Source: Heligmosomoides polygyrus polygyrus (taxonomy: Eukaryota > Nematoda > Chromadorea > Rhabditida > Heligmosomidae). From it: 64,000 nt of DNA. The notes below the pieces were generated by a model. The model worked only from the letters and a program-made list of their open reading frames with translations, was not told the origin of the DNA and ran no database searches. Location: the NCBI GenBank assembly GCA_947396885.1, contig OX377202.1, positions 15,376,001 to 15,440,000 of the forward strand, written 5' to 3'. A program made the position numbers and the translations under genes. Of the stretch, positions 54,715 to 64,000 are shown piece after piece. Positions within the stretch are counted from its first letter, which is position 1. The number at the start of each line of letters is the position of its first letter.

Positions 54715-55460
54715 TGCAGTGAAGACTGACATACTGGACAAGGCTTCGCGACTGACGATCGCTCAGTCTCTTCTTGTTCGTTTTCGTAACAAGGACTTTC
54801 TTGAGAATGTCGAGATGAATCCTGGGTCTTCGTCGTCGGAGATGAATCCTGGGTCTTCGTCGTTAACCATACCCGGAAGGCCCAGTGGCTCCCTCAAGTA
54901 GAACCACAACCTCAAGGCGGACATCCACCGAGGAAGTGCTGTGCTGTTGACGGGATTATCGAGGAATACTCCATCATAAGCTCCTTTGACGGCGCAGCAG
55001 TAGCAGCGAACATCTACACTACACAGCAGCAGAACCTGAGCGAGGCCATGTCGCGCAAACGGCGGGGGCGGAGAGACGTTTACCTTCTTCACGTCAATGC
55101 TCGCCCCCCCCCACACTGCAAGTTTGTCTCGCCAGAAGTTGCTAGGGCTTAGGTGGAGGTGCTGCCCCATCCACCGTATTCGCCAGATCTTGCGCCATCG
55201 GACTACCACCTCTTTCGAGCTCTCAAGCAATACCTGAGGGATAGGTGCTTCAACGACGAAACCGAACAGGAATCCGAGGTGGAGCACTTCTTCGAGTCAC
55301 AGCTGGCTTTATTGTGGAAGAAAGGATTTCGCGATCCCTCATCACATGGCAGAAAGTTGTATAAAACGGAAATTACTTTGTAGAGTGAAGTCGCTCACAA
55401 AAGGAGCAATAATATTTTGAAAAAAATACTCTGTGGTGCAAGACTTTTTCACCATCCTAA
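54715..55460 (+). pseudogene. Mariner 3' half with 3' TIR
   Basis: Frames read TIAQSLLVRFRNKDFLENV, a partly duplicated EMNPGSSS motif, then in another frame VEVLPHPPYSPDLAPSDYHL with the third catalytic Asp and FRALKQYLRDRCFNDETEQE to a C-terminal stop at 55381. The 3' TIR (GGTGCAAGACTTTTTCACCA then TCCTAA at 55460) is followed by TA. The 5' half and 5' TIR are missing. Confidence 0.8.
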
Positions 55461-55966
55461 TAGTATCAGTAACCATATGAAATATAGCACGGTAAGAAGA
55501 AGTTTTCAAGAGCGTTGTTGCTCCAAACGAAACTCCAAATTGGCGCCTTTATACCATCCCATCCAATCTACCGTACCTCCTCAACGGTTCGTGCAATTTT
55601 GGGCCGGAAGTGAACCGAATACGCTGCCGCTGCTGCCCGCCGACAGGACGCCGAATCCCGCTCCTCCACTTCGACAACCCCGTCAACAGGACGCCAGAAT
55701 CCGCTTCTCTCCGAGATCCTCCTCGACTAGACTCCAGGAATCCCGCTCCTCCTTCCTCCAACCTATCCTTTCCTGAGTCGTCCGTTCATGCTATGTTATC
55801 AACTGATAACATCAGGTGAGGGTAAAGCGAAACTACAAAAGAACGGTCACGACAAGTGGCAAGCGTTACTATCTAATGAGCACCACTTTTGTTACTGATA
55901 TAGAGCTAAAAAGCCTTTTCCTACTTGGTCATCGCATGCACAGTTCAAGCTGTATTTCTGTCATAG
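55461..55966. other. Unassigned stretch before the PAZ-like exon
   Basis: A Pro/Arg-rich frame (55610-55776) looks like low-complexity translation. A donor-like CATCAGGTGAGG at about 55808-55819 could end an upstream exon, but no PAZ-like peptide precedes it. Confidence 0.3.
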
Positions 55967-56037
55967 ACCATCCAGACCTCATCTACAGATCTGCTTCGAA
56001 CATCCGCATTTTTCCTATTGAGTTACTGACCCCAATT
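55967..56037 (+). CDS. Single exon resembling the C-terminal end of an Argonaute PAZ domain
   Basis: The acceptor TTTCTGTCATAG and donor ATTGTAAGTG bound a 71-nt exon encoding HPDLIYRSASNIRIFPIELL followed by TPI. The pattern P-D-L, then basic residues, then (I/Y)-F-P-I-E-L-L is the last strand and helix of PAZ domains, which hold the 3' end of small RNAs in Argonaute proteins, including worm-specific ones. The next intron (56038-56077) is only 40 nt, ending TTTTTCTCAG. The following exon is not visible because a SINE begins right there. No other exon of such a gene was found nearby, so this may be a relic. Recognition is by pattern only. Confidence 0.4.
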
Positions 56038-56077
56038 GTAAGTGAAAATAAGGCATAAATTGATTTCTTTTTCTCAG
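56038..56077 (+). other. 40-nt intron
   Basis: GTAAGTG start and T-rich TTTCTTTTTCTCAG end, of the short length common in nematodes. It supports transcription of the exon before it. Confidence 0.45.
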
Positions 56078-56200
56078 GGCACGTATAGTGCGGTCCAAAG
56101 GGATGTCAGCTGTCGCGTGCACTAGTTGCCAGGTTTCTGGTTCGGATTTCCCGCCTAAGCCAACCAAACCTTCCTTCTCTCCGGGGTCGGTGGGATAGTA
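56078..56200 (+). repeat. tRNA-derived SINE, 5' part (split by mariner)
   Basis: Head GGCACGTATAGTGCGG, B-box region TTTCTGGTTCGGATTTCCCG, body to CTCCGGGGTCGGTGGGATAG. It continues at 57101 after the mariner. Confidence 0.8.
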
Positions 56201-57100
56201 TTAGGGGGGGAGGGCAAAAGTAATGAGACACCCCATGCCGTGTCCATATATCTCGTGGCTGAAGTCTGGTTTCGTGCTGATTTGTATGTTTGTAAACTAC
56301 TTACTGAAGGCCATCTGAGAAGTGACCACTTTCTCCCTTTCCAGAAGCATGCCAAAACCTCGGTCTGTCTCATGCCGAAACCCCACTCTGACGAGTCGAC
56401 CTGTGTCGCGCAAATCTCTCCCGATTCCCAACCTCGAGCAGCCTGGGCTCAATCTTGACTCAGGATGAGAAGTACGTCTTCTACCTTAACCCTGCCAAGC
56501 AGCCAGTCTGGGTGAGGCCTGTTGATCCGTTACCGACCTTCGTTCGGCGAGATGTTCACGGCGAGAAGCACCTTCAGAGCTTTTGGGTCTGCGCCCATGG
56601 ACCGGTATAGTGGAAGCTGTTTACCAAAAGCACGACGATGGACTCCAAGGCCATGGTAAACGAAATTGAAGAGATGGACTAGCGACTCGAACTTATTCGG
56701 TCACAGCACTTCAAGAAGGTCCTCCTCTTCGACAACGCCGCATCCCATCCGGCAAAAATGACCACGGTTAAGCTTGCTCAGCTGAGCTACGTTCACACGC
56801 CTCTCCCACCGTATTTGCCGGACATCTCACAATGCAACTACCACTACTTCTTGAGCTTACGGGTCTTCCTGGTCGGAAGGGACACAAGAACCCAAGCAGT
56901 CCTTGACAACCATATCGAGCAGTTGATCAACACCAGGCCCAAGCAGTTCTGGAAGGACGGGATCAGAAAGTTGGCTGAGCGATGGCAGCAAGGTCATTGC
57001 CCTTGATGGCAAATACATTCCTCAGCATCGTTGAGTTGTGATTGAGTTACAAAGAGATAAAGATTTTTTCAATTTGTCTCATTACTTTTGCCCCCCCCCG
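56201..57100 (+). mobile_element. Non-autonomous poly-G mariner inserted in a SINE
   Basis: The left TIR starts after TA with TTAGGGGGGGAGGGCAAAAG; the right end is GTCTCATTACTTTTGC and a C run, without the last bases. The transposase frames match the element at 35069-35969: LTQDEKYVFYLNPAKQPVW-like text in one frame, then LLFDNAASHPAKMTTVK, and PPYLPDISQCNYHYF with Asn at the third catalytic position. QFWKDGIRKLAERWQQGH closes it. The N-terminal DNA-binding region is missing, as in its relative. Confidence 0.85.
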
Positions 57101-57243
57101 CTCATTTGTTCATAGACTGGCCACAGCAAGTCATTGTATGGCCAAGTGGCTATCGAAACCATGTCCACGACATTCCGCTGAGGTAGAATGCGTGGTGCAC
57201 CCCAGAAGGGATTGAGTAGCACTGTCCCTTATCCTTATCCTTT
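57101..57243 (+). repeat. tRNA-derived SINE, 3' part (split by mariner)
   Basis: CTCATTTGTTCATAGACTGG onward to CCCTTATCCTTATCC. About 25-30 bases of SINE between the two halves are missing, which implies a small deletion at the right mariner boundary. Confidence 0.8.
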
Positions 57244-57712
57244 AAACCAATTTCTTGATTGTTAATGTGTTTATTCCTACCGCAAGGTGTTCTATTAGCT
57301 GATGTAATGTTGTGTTTTTGTGGAATATTTTACATATAGAGATAATAGTGTATTCATCTGATACTTTTTGAATCACTATTCAGTATTCTGCTTGCCACAG
57401 TGTCAGGGCTGCAAACACGCTCGCCGACAACCGTACTTTCTAGACCTTCAGTCTACACTCTTCACGTTGTATGTGTTTTCCGCTTCAAATGATGCGTAGG
57501 CAGTTTTTTAGGAATCGTGCGTACTATGGTACCAATCATATCATCACGGTGATGCGCTAACGAGCAGTAAAGCCGGCTTGCCCTTTCTCCAACGCATCAC
57601 CTCATTAAGTTAAGGGCGAATGGCACGTGTTCAGGTTCATCAACATCAATTTTTTAGCAATCGTGGGCTGTAGTGCGTGCAATCATTTAGCAGTCCAGCT
57701 TTTCAGCCCTCA
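57244..57712. other. Unassigned stretch
   Basis: No feature recognised. It lies 3' of the minus-strand candidate exon and has no close TTTATT (minus poly(A) signal). Confidence 0.3.
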
Positions 57713-58050
57713 CTATCCGTATAAGCAGTGCTCCGTTATCTTCTTGATAATCTCTCTCCGCTGCTCATCGACCTCTACGTGCATCTCCAGCCGTTTATCA
57801 TGTTCCAGAACACCACAAATTCTGTCAAGTTCAATGTTCCCGTTTCCCTGCATCCCTCCATGCGGTGGGCATAGCAATTCAGCTAATAGAATAAAGAAGT
57901 ACAGGTAATTCCGTTCTTGCCACCATTCTCCATCCCGCTGATTAGTCGGCATCGGTTCTAAGTCGCCTATCTTCAAAAGTTCTTCGCTCTTCGATCTCGA
58001 AGAACTTTTTTGGCTCCTTTCTACTTCTTGACTGAGCTTTCCCTCCCGCC
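57713..58050 (-). CDS. Candidate terminal exon of an unknown protein
   Basis: The minus-strand frame is open from about 58050 to a stop at 57713. The peptide runs ARREGKLSQEVERSQKSSRS, then SEELLKIGDLEPMPTNQRDG, EWWQERNYLYFFILLAELLC and PPHGGMQGNGNIELDRICGV, ending RREIIKKITEHCLYG. Composition is protein-like: charged, few rare runs, one hydrophobic stretch (YLYFFILLAELL) and a likely helical C-terminus. An acceptor-like TCGTGCTAG precedes the frame. I do not recognise the family. It is one of the few non-transposon frames of this quality in the window. Confidence 0.35.
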
Positions 58051-58285
58051 TAGCACGAGTAGAAACTTAAAAAGCGATTGTTGAATAGTCGGATTCGAGT
58101 GCATTCGAAAAACCATGATTTTTTATTACAAGAATTCGATTATTCAAATTTAAATAAAAATCATTCGAATATGTATTCAAAAATGACACTCGAGCACAAC
58201 TATAGTTGGAATGCATCAAAAAGTCTCAAAATGTTGGAGACACTCTGATAGTACCATTTGTATCAACACTGTCACATTCTACTAA

Positions 58286-58300
58286 TTAATCTCCTCGTGG
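58286..58300 (+). repeat. SINE target-site duplication, left
   Basis: TTAATCTCCTCGTGG, repeated exactly at 58579-58593. Confidence 0.85.
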
Positions 58301-58578
58301 GCGCATGTAGCGCAGTCGGAGGAGGCGGATACCAAGTGCCTGGTTCGGATTTCCCGCCCAGGCCAACCAAGCCCTCCATCCCTCCGTCGTCGGTGAATCG
58401 GTACCAGACTTGTCTGGGAAGGATAGAGCGGTGACTTGTTCATCGGCTGGCCACCTCAAGTCACTGTATGGCCAAATACGCATTCAAATCGCCTCCATGA
58501 CATCCCGTAGGAGTACATAGAATGCGTGACGCATCCTAAAAGGGATTGAGAAACGCCGTGGTTTATCCGTTTTGTTTT
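58301..58578 (+). repeat. tRNA-derived SINE with exact 15-bp TSD
   Basis: Head GCGCATGTAGCGCAGTCGGA; a short deletion removes part of the tRNA-like region before CTGGTTCGGATTTCCCG. The body and 3' block are complete and the tail is decayed (TTTATCCGTTTTG). The exact 15-bp duplication defines both ends of the SINE family. Confidence 0.9.
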
Positions 58579-60152
58579 TTAATCTCCTCGTGGTTTTGGA
58601 TTTGAGGACTTTTAAGGATGCAGGGCTTCGGAAGAAGGGCAAAAGTTACAAAGCTTGTTTTTAGAAGCGAAGCACCTTATGAGTAGTCCCCTACGGGAGC
58701 ATGCTACTGTAAGATAGACTTCCCTAGGCTTCCGTAGCGATAAAAATCTAACCTCGCAAGAGAAACACTTCTCCGGCACCCAGAATGCATATTTCTATCT
58801 CTTGAAGAGAAAACGTACTGTAACCGGCTAAGGAGATTCTGCACGGAAACTACGACAATTATGCCATTAGGCATTACATGTACTCATTCAGCCTGGCTTC
58901 AGTTGAACACAGCGACGGCTAATTCGCTTATTCATCGTTTCGACTAAGTTTATTCAAGCGAATAATGTCGCTCTGGTGGCGTTTCTGTATCGCCGCATTC
59001 AAACGACTTTTTGCTGAGAGGGAGTTCAACGAATGTCAACGTCACCTTATACACACACAGCGGCCAGACCTCTTAACATCTCTTCCCTCTCGCGAGTTCA
59101 TGTTGTAGTAGATGTTCTCTGAAGCATTTAATGCAAGGCATTAGGTGACATCTACCTGTTCCTTTTCTCTCATTGAAAGTCAACTCATTGTCTATTTGCT
59201 CAAACATTCGCTGAGCTAGAAAATGCGCAGAAAATATCTAAAAATAGTATAGACGTCAGAGTCTCCCAAATCTCAACCAGTCATTCAAAATGCAAAAATG
59301 CAGCAGCGCACAAGAACCAAACCCTCAAACTTCTTCGCATGAAGCAAACCCACTTCCACTGCGCTCCGAGCCGTTGGCCCGACGGAGGCATCGCGGGTGT
59401 ACAAGATCCTCAAACTCGTGATGCGCCGTATTCCATTGGAACTTCATGTTCCCCCCCCCCTCCTTTGGTTTAACGACTTGGCAAAAAATAGACAAATTTT
59501 TATGCTTATTGAGGGGTGAGGATTCTTCCTATGTGACTCGCTCCCCCCGTCCAGACACACGCTTCAGACCCTTCCCTCGTGAGGTCGTCAGATACAATAA
59601 TCGCCTTGCCTGAATAAGCGATTCAACAGCGCTGACGACCTCATTTATTTATTTATTTATTTATTTACTTAGTTATTCAAGGCATAAGCAATTGTCTCGC
59701 ATGAAAAGTATGAGAGAACATCAACAAAAAAAAACTATACACATTTAAGAGCACTCGAACACCAGCCAGGTAAGCAACGAACCACAGGGAACATTTCTTG
59801 CACCACTCTTCGACATTCAATCTTTGACAAACTTTTTGCGGGTTTGACCAGAAAGCCTCTTTGAATCTTTATACTTGCCCATCGGCAGGTTGAACTTCTT
59901 GAGTATATTATAAGTTTAGAAATGGGACCTGATTCGCCATTTAGAAACTGCGACTCGACATTTCAACTCCCCTCTAACCATAAGTGATTTTGCCAGACAC
60001 TCGTCAGAAAATTTATTTGGATCAAAGGGAACCTTATTTGCAGCACTTTTGTGCGTTATGACGAAGTTCAGATATTTTTCTTCTACTGTTCAGCGAAGAA
60101 AGACTAAAGAATGAGGCTCGTTGAGTACCGTTTAGAATAGAACTCTCATCTA
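58579..60152. other. Unassigned stretch with a reversed (TTTA)n tail
   Basis: (ATTT)n at 59641-59668, followed by 400 bases of sequence that reads as a possible minus-strand retroposon 3' end. Homopolymer C run at 59450-59460. No host exon recognised. Confidence 0.35.
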
Positions 60153-60555
60153 CCAGCCGTCAGAGCACTCGACCTCACTGACGGCTTCGCCGTAGTAATA
60201 TCTTCTCATCATCAATTTTATCTGCAACCTATGTCATGGTTTCCGCAGAAAGAACATCTCAACTACGTCGATTGCGGCAAGTTAGAAAAAACTGAAAAAA
60301 TGAAAGACGACATCCATGAAAATCGATAATTTGAACAATATCGATTGATAACGATCAAAACTATAAAAACGAACTTCAGATTCGTGTTCAGCGTCCTCTA
60401 TTACCCCCAGGGCTAAAGTTTTGGTTCGCCATCAGTCGTTGAGTATTGCCAAGACGCAGTGCCCCCACTCCAGTTGTGACGGACGAACGGAAGGTATGTA
60501 GAACGGTCGAAAGGACGGGAATACACACACTCACTACTCATTGATATATAGTAGA
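60153..60555 (-). mobile_element. Helitron-like element, 403 bp
   Basis: On the minus strand it begins TCTACTATATATCAATGAGT after an A. It ends with the hairpin ACGGCGAAGCCGT, then CCGTCAG...CTGACGG and CTGG before a T. The interior block GTGTTCAGCG-CCT-TATTACC and GATAATTTG-ACAATATCGATTG match the larger copy at 48472-49432, without the minisatellite. Insertion between A and T with no duplication fits Helitrons. Confidence 0.55.
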
Positions 60556-60720
60556 TCTCTTTGCTAAACACTAAATATTATTTCGAAGAAAGACGTAAAA
60601 ATAATATTACTGTGGGACAGGAGGGTTAGTTTTCTCACGTATTCCCATGGAATGCAGTCGGGTCCTGCAGTCGACAACAGATTGCCGCTGCACTGGGCAC
60701 TAAGAGCGAAAGTACAATTA

Positions 60721-60945
60721 CTATCCAACTCGTCTCCAGCTTTGAGCGGAAACATTGAGATATTGGGACTGAGGAGAAGCATTGAGAATTCCACAAGGAT
60801 CAACAGTGGTCTTGCGAATGAGGCCGTCCTCAGCGGTTTCTGCCGCTACTCGAGCTCCTTGACTGATGAGAAGTAATCGATCAGATGTCTGCGCCATCCG
60901 ATCCAAGGAATGTCGTTGTTCAGCGTGCCAAGCCAACCATTTCAC
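60721..60945 (-). CDS. Candidate exon of unknown protein
   Basis: The minus frame reads MKWLAWHAEQRHSLDRMAQT (GTG-initiated in this frame; probably an internal exon), then SDRLLLISQGARVAAETAED, GLIRKTTVDPCGILNASPQS and QYLNVSAQSWRRVG. It has protein-like amphipathic composition. Splice sites are weak: no good acceptor upstream, where a SINE begins 45 bases away, and only a GTTGGA donor. Domain not recognised. Confidence 0.25.
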   Translation of the reverse strand: MKWLAWHAEQRHSLDRMAQTSDRLLLISQGARVAAETAEDGLIRKTTVDPCGILNASPQSQYLNVSAQSWRRVG

Positions 60946-60989
60946 GTGCTTGTGATAAATCGGTGAGTTAAAAATAAAGAAAAATGGCC

Positions 60990-61278
60990 AAAGGATAAAG
61001 GACGGCGTTACTCAATCTCTTTTGGGATGCGCCACGCATTCTGCTTCTGCGGGATATCGTGGAGGCGATATGAGTGCGTATTTGGCCATGCAGTGACTTG
61101 TGGTGGCCAGCCGATGAGTACGTCAGCGCTCTATCCTTCCCATAAAAGTCTGGTACCAATTCACCGACCCCGGAGGGATGGAAGGCTTGGTTGGCCTGGG
61201 CGAAAAATCCGAAAAAGAAACCTTGTATCGGGTGTACGCGACGGCCGGCACCTCCTTCGACTGCGCTACACGCATCCG
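60990..61278 (-). repeat. tRNA-derived SINE, full length
   Basis: Plus-strand GGATAAAGGACGGCG, GGGATGCGCCACGCATTCTG, GGTGGCCAGCCGATGAGT, GGAAGGCTTGGTTGGCCTGG and CGACTGCGCTACACGC, end to end in minus orientation. Confidence 0.85.
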
Positions 61279-61343
61279 AGTTGAAAATAGGGTATCCTAA
61301 TTAGATATTATTGTTGAACAAGCCTGATATTTTCAGCATTTAA

Positions 61344-61490
61344 GGCTGGGCGCGAGGTGGCACACGCTATAGCCCAAATCGAGCCTTTGGTTCTGCATCG
61401 GTCAACCAGGTCTTCCATCCCTCTGGGTTCGCTGAATTGCTTCCAGACCGGTTTGCGCAAATACTGACTTGATCATCGATAGTTTAGCTT
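61344..61490 (+). repeat. tRNA-derived SINE, 5' part (split by another SINE)
   Basis: GGCTGGGCGCGAGGTGGC, GTCAACCAGGTCTTCCATCC and ACTGACTTGATCATCGA give the first half of a diverged plus-strand copy. Confidence 0.65.
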
Positions 61491-61778
61491 AATAAAGGAT
61501 AAAAAGGATAGAGGGCGGCGTTATTCAATCCCTTGAGGATTCTACTTCTGCGAGATTTTGTGGAGATGAATTCATAGCGAATTTGGCCTATACAAGCGCT
61601 TGCGGTGGCCGACCGATTAAAAGGTCAGTGTTTTGTCTATCCCATACAAGTATGGTACCAATTCACCAACCCGAAAGGAGGGGAGGCTCGGTTGGCTTAG
61701 CCGGGAAATCCGAACTATCAACCTGGTATCGGATGCATGCAACAGCCGGCACTTCTTTCGACTGTGCTCCACCGCCCA
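61491..61778 (-). repeat. tRNA-derived SINE inserted in a SINE
   Basis: Minus copy with AAAGGATAAAAAGG tail, GGTGGCCGACCGATTAAA, GGAGGCTCGGTTGGCTTAGC and CGACTGTGCTCCACCGCCC head. Its two flanks are the two halves of an older plus-strand SINE. Confidence 0.75.
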
Positions 61779-61779
61779 A

Positions 61780-61862
61780 GACTAAATATGCATTCAAATT
61801 GCAACGATATCCTATAAAAGGAGAATGCGTGGCACATTCCTCGAAGAGGCTGATTGACTAAC
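61780..61862 (+). repeat. tRNA-derived SINE, 3' part (split by another SINE)
   Basis: AAATATGCATTCAAATTGC, AAAAGGAGAATGCGTGGCAC and GATTGACTAACGCC are the last third of the plus-strand copy begun at 61344. Confidence 0.65.
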
Positions 61863-62589
61863 GCCAAACTTAATTTTTTATTCTTTTAATTTACGCTGGA
61901 AGACATTGGAATCCAACTAAATCTTCTATCGAAATCTCTGAACAATGTGTAGACCGCTTTCACCCTGCAGAGAAAACCAGGGTCTGGTTGCAGCGTGTCC
62001 AGTTTGATCCTCTTAAGCCTCTTATAAGCACAGATTGTTATTGAGCGGGAAAATGGGACTCATCAGATGTACCGCTTGTTAGTTTCTTCTTCACGCTGCT
62101 ATGCTTTTGCACAACGTCTGTCATGCTGTATGGCACACCTTCCGCATGAAGAGTCTTTCAGATGTCACATAGCTGAATCATGCTCTGAGAATGAGAATAT
62201 GTTTGTTATTTCTTGCTGACATGCTAACTAGAGAAAGGTTTTACAAGTCCATTCTTTGCGAAACCTCGTCGAGTCTGAGCATTACTACATCGCACAATGT
62301 GTTTGTAACTGTAATTCTATATAAAACGATTCACTCTGTTTCGAAGATAGGGAAGGACTCTAAATAGGCATGTGCTTTAAAAATCGGAATTGTATCTACC
62401 TTTTCCACACTTCATATTTGGCATGTTTTCCATTGAATCTTGACGTCGTATTTCTTACTTATCTTATCTGAATCGTTAGTGCACATTCAATTTCAATATC
62501 ACCTGCTTAATCTTGAAAAACTTATGGTCCAATTTTTCTGTCTATGAACAAAGCTGGATGTCAACGTTTATTGACGACGTTTCGAGCTA
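61863..62589. other. Unassigned stretch
   Basis: No ORF of note and no repeat recognised. Confidence 0.3.
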
Positions 62590-62856
62590 TAAAGGATAAG
62601 GATAAAGGACGGCGTTGCTCAATCCCTTCTGGGATGTCGTGGAGGCGACATGAATGCGTATTTGGCCATACAATGACCTGCGGTGGCCAGCCGATGAACA
62701 AGTCAGCGCTTCATCCTTTCCAGACAAGTCTGGTACCAATTCACCGACCCCGGAGGGATGGAAGGCTTGGTTGGCCTGGGCGGGAAATCTGAACCAAGAA
62801 CCTGGTGTCGGGTGTACGCGGCAGTCGCGCCTCATCCGACTGCGCTACACGCTCCC
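62590..62856 (-). repeat. tRNA-derived SINE, near full length
   Basis: Tail AAAGGATAAGGATAAAGG, GGTGGCCAGCCGATGAACAA, GGAAGGCTTGGTTGGCCTGG, head CGACTGCGCTACACGCTCCC. GAGCTATAA occurs on both sides and may be a 9-bp target duplication. A small deletion removes the GCGCCACGCATTC block. Confidence 0.85.
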
Positions 62857-63234
62857 CATGCCAAGGGAGCTATAAGTCATTAAAACCAATTTGTCCTGTG
62901 ACGAGGTTTCTGAACTTTTAAAACCACATTTATTATAATAGTTCAGAAGCCCAAGATGCTCAGATAGTAAACAATCTGCCTTAAGCTAAGTGCTTTTCAG
63001 AGTTTCATTGAAAGAACACTACGTGCATCACATATGTATTAGCATAGCGAGCAACGCCTATACATTTAGAATGTCAGACAGTCTAGACTGCTCGTTGTCT
63101 GATATCTCCATCATATTGGTTGTTGCTAACAACTGCATGTTCTCGTTGTAACTTTGATGACGTCTCGCTTGCAAGCATTCATTATTCAGCTGGTTTTAAC
63201 AATGAAAATTACATTTTGATTTCTGTCTTTGCAG
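62857..63234. other. Presumed intron or intergenic sequence
   Basis: AT-rich sequence ending in a good acceptor TTTCTGTCTTTGCAG at 63234. No other feature. Confidence 0.35.
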
Positions 63235-63304
63235 TGCTGCGACTTCGCGAATATTTCGAAGAATTAGAACTTCCTGACTATCTATGCCATCTGATAAACA
63301 CTGG
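63235..63304 (+). CDS. Candidate 70-nt internal exon
   Basis: A strong acceptor (TTTCTGTCTTTGCAG) and a donor (CTGGGTATGG) bound a frame encoding LRLREYFEELELPDYLCHLI followed by NT. The peptide is clearly helical and protein-like, loosely resembling a SAM-type helix, but too short to assign. Neighbouring exons are not identified, and a mariner lies 30 bases downstream in the presumed intron. Confidence 0.3.
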
Positions 63305-63333
63305 GTATGGTCACTCACCCGAACGTGAAGGTA

Positions 63334-64000
63334 TTAGGTTGTTGCAGAAGTTCTCGCCATTTTCAATTTTAGATTTTTTTTAGTTTTACAAAAAAAGCGA
63401 AACACCTCAAGAAACGAAGTAACCGCTATCACGTTCTATTACTCTTCTTCTTCTTCGAACTTTCCTGGCTTTGATTCGGAAAAGCCAGCCAGCCAGCGTT
63501 CCATGTCGTCCTCGTCATCGAACGTTTTTCCTTGCACGGCATTGGAGAGAGGCAGGAGAAGGTGGTAGTCTGATGGTGCAATATCCGTGCTGTACGGCGG
63601 CTGAGGAAGCACTTCTCATCCAACGTCGAGAACGTTCCCTTTTGGCGAGTCATTTTTGCAATCTGTGGTCGAGCACAGCCCTTCAACTATGCGGCATTTA
63701 ACGCTCAGGAAGAGAAGAAGATTGTTGTTTCAGTCGAAAGCTCTTTCTGAAGAGGAGCTGATGAGGGTGTTACCGCGTTGTTGCTGGTTGCTACAGACCT
63801 CAGTTTCAGGCACACATACTCCTCAAGGTTGTTGCCACCAACACCTCAAAAGATGATTTTAACGCTTGTGCCATTCTGGGACTCTTTACCGTACGCTCAT
63901 TGATCGTGTTGAGTAATCTGACGAAGCAGAACAGCATCGTATTAGCTACGTAGTTCCTCGGAACGCTGCATACCTCGTATGGAGCAGTCGCTATGGATTA
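63334..64000 (-). mobile_element. Mariner element, runs off the window
   Basis: The left TIR TTAGGTTGTTGCAGAAGTTC starts at 63334 after TA. Minus-strand frames read, from the C-terminus upward, AGWLAFPNQSQESS in one frame and LLPLSNAVQGKTFDDEDDME in another, then ARPQIAKMTRQK (second catalytic motif, Asp not preserved) and a CWWQQPxGVCVPE-like block at about 63830. It is degenerate. The rest and the other TIR lie beyond 64000. Confidence 0.7.

Noticed and set aside
55417..55776. Pro/Arg-rich 119-codon ORF upstream of the PAZ-like exon
   Set aside because: It starts inside the 3' TIR region of a mariner and has low-complexity composition, so it is unlikely to be part of the Argonaute-like gene.

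Overview
This is eukaryotic DNA, most likely from a nematode of the strongylid/rhabditid type (hookworm-like). That assignment is an inference. It rests on a YGGW-type secreted glycine-rich peptide gene, introns of 40 and 78 nt with TTTCAG/CTCAG acceptors, and a repeat content dominated by mariner elements, RTE-type LINE fragments and a tRNA-derived SINE. There is no operon, no plasmid or viral backbone, and little ordinary coding sequence. Most of the 64 kb is layered transposable elements, and many of them are nested.

Layout. 0-2 kb: one convincing two-exon host gene, a prepropeptide with signal peptide, RVKR processing site and C-terminal GKR amidation signal, with TATA box and poly(A) signal. 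2-11 kb: SINE copies, a mariner (TIRs at 5626 and 7764) split by a Penelope-like fragment carrying a GIY-YIG nuclease domain, a second mariner (8328-9592), and a 5'-truncated RTE LINE with 17-bp target-site duplications (9720-10950). 12.1-24.1 kb: a large inverted duplication with arms of about 3.7 kb around a 4.1-kb spacer. Each arm carries the same dead mariner, the same tRNA-like sequence and the same HTH ORF remnant. Only the right arm carries a 371-bp Harbinger-like MITE. 24-32 kb: RTE fragments (one with a 17-bp TSD), a TA-flanked 446-bp MITE, SINEs and a 90-bp tandem duplication. 32.6-37.4 kb: a second giant palindromic element with 1.07-1.08 kb terminal inverted repeats, CAGT ends and TA flanks, loaded with two non-autonomous mariners. 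39-48 kb: degenerate mariners, a 1.4-kb foldback element with internal 143-bp repeats, and SINEs. 48.5-53 kb: a Helitron-like element containing a 41-bp minisatellite, a piggyBac-like long-TIR element, and an RTE fragment. 54-58 kb: a mariner 3' half, an exon resembling the end of an Argonaute PAZ domain with a SINE exactly at the next splice acceptor (that SINE is itself split by a mariner), and a candidate terminal exon on the minus strand. 58-64 kb: a SINE with a 15-bp TSD, a second Helitron-like copy, a SINE nested in a SINE, two candidate exons and a mariner running off the window.

How it fits together: the window reads as a host locus heavily bombarded by cut-and-paste (mariner, Harbinger-like, piggyBac-like), copy-and-paste (RTE, Penelope-like, SINE) and rolling-circle-like elements. 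The RTE family ends in AAG repeats and makes 17-bp TSDs, and some insertions look young. The tRNA-derived SINE (about 20 copies or fragments) presumably uses a LINE machinery in trans; its partner is not identified here. Almost all transposase and RT frames are broken, so only the peptide gene is called as an intact protein-coding gene with good confidence.
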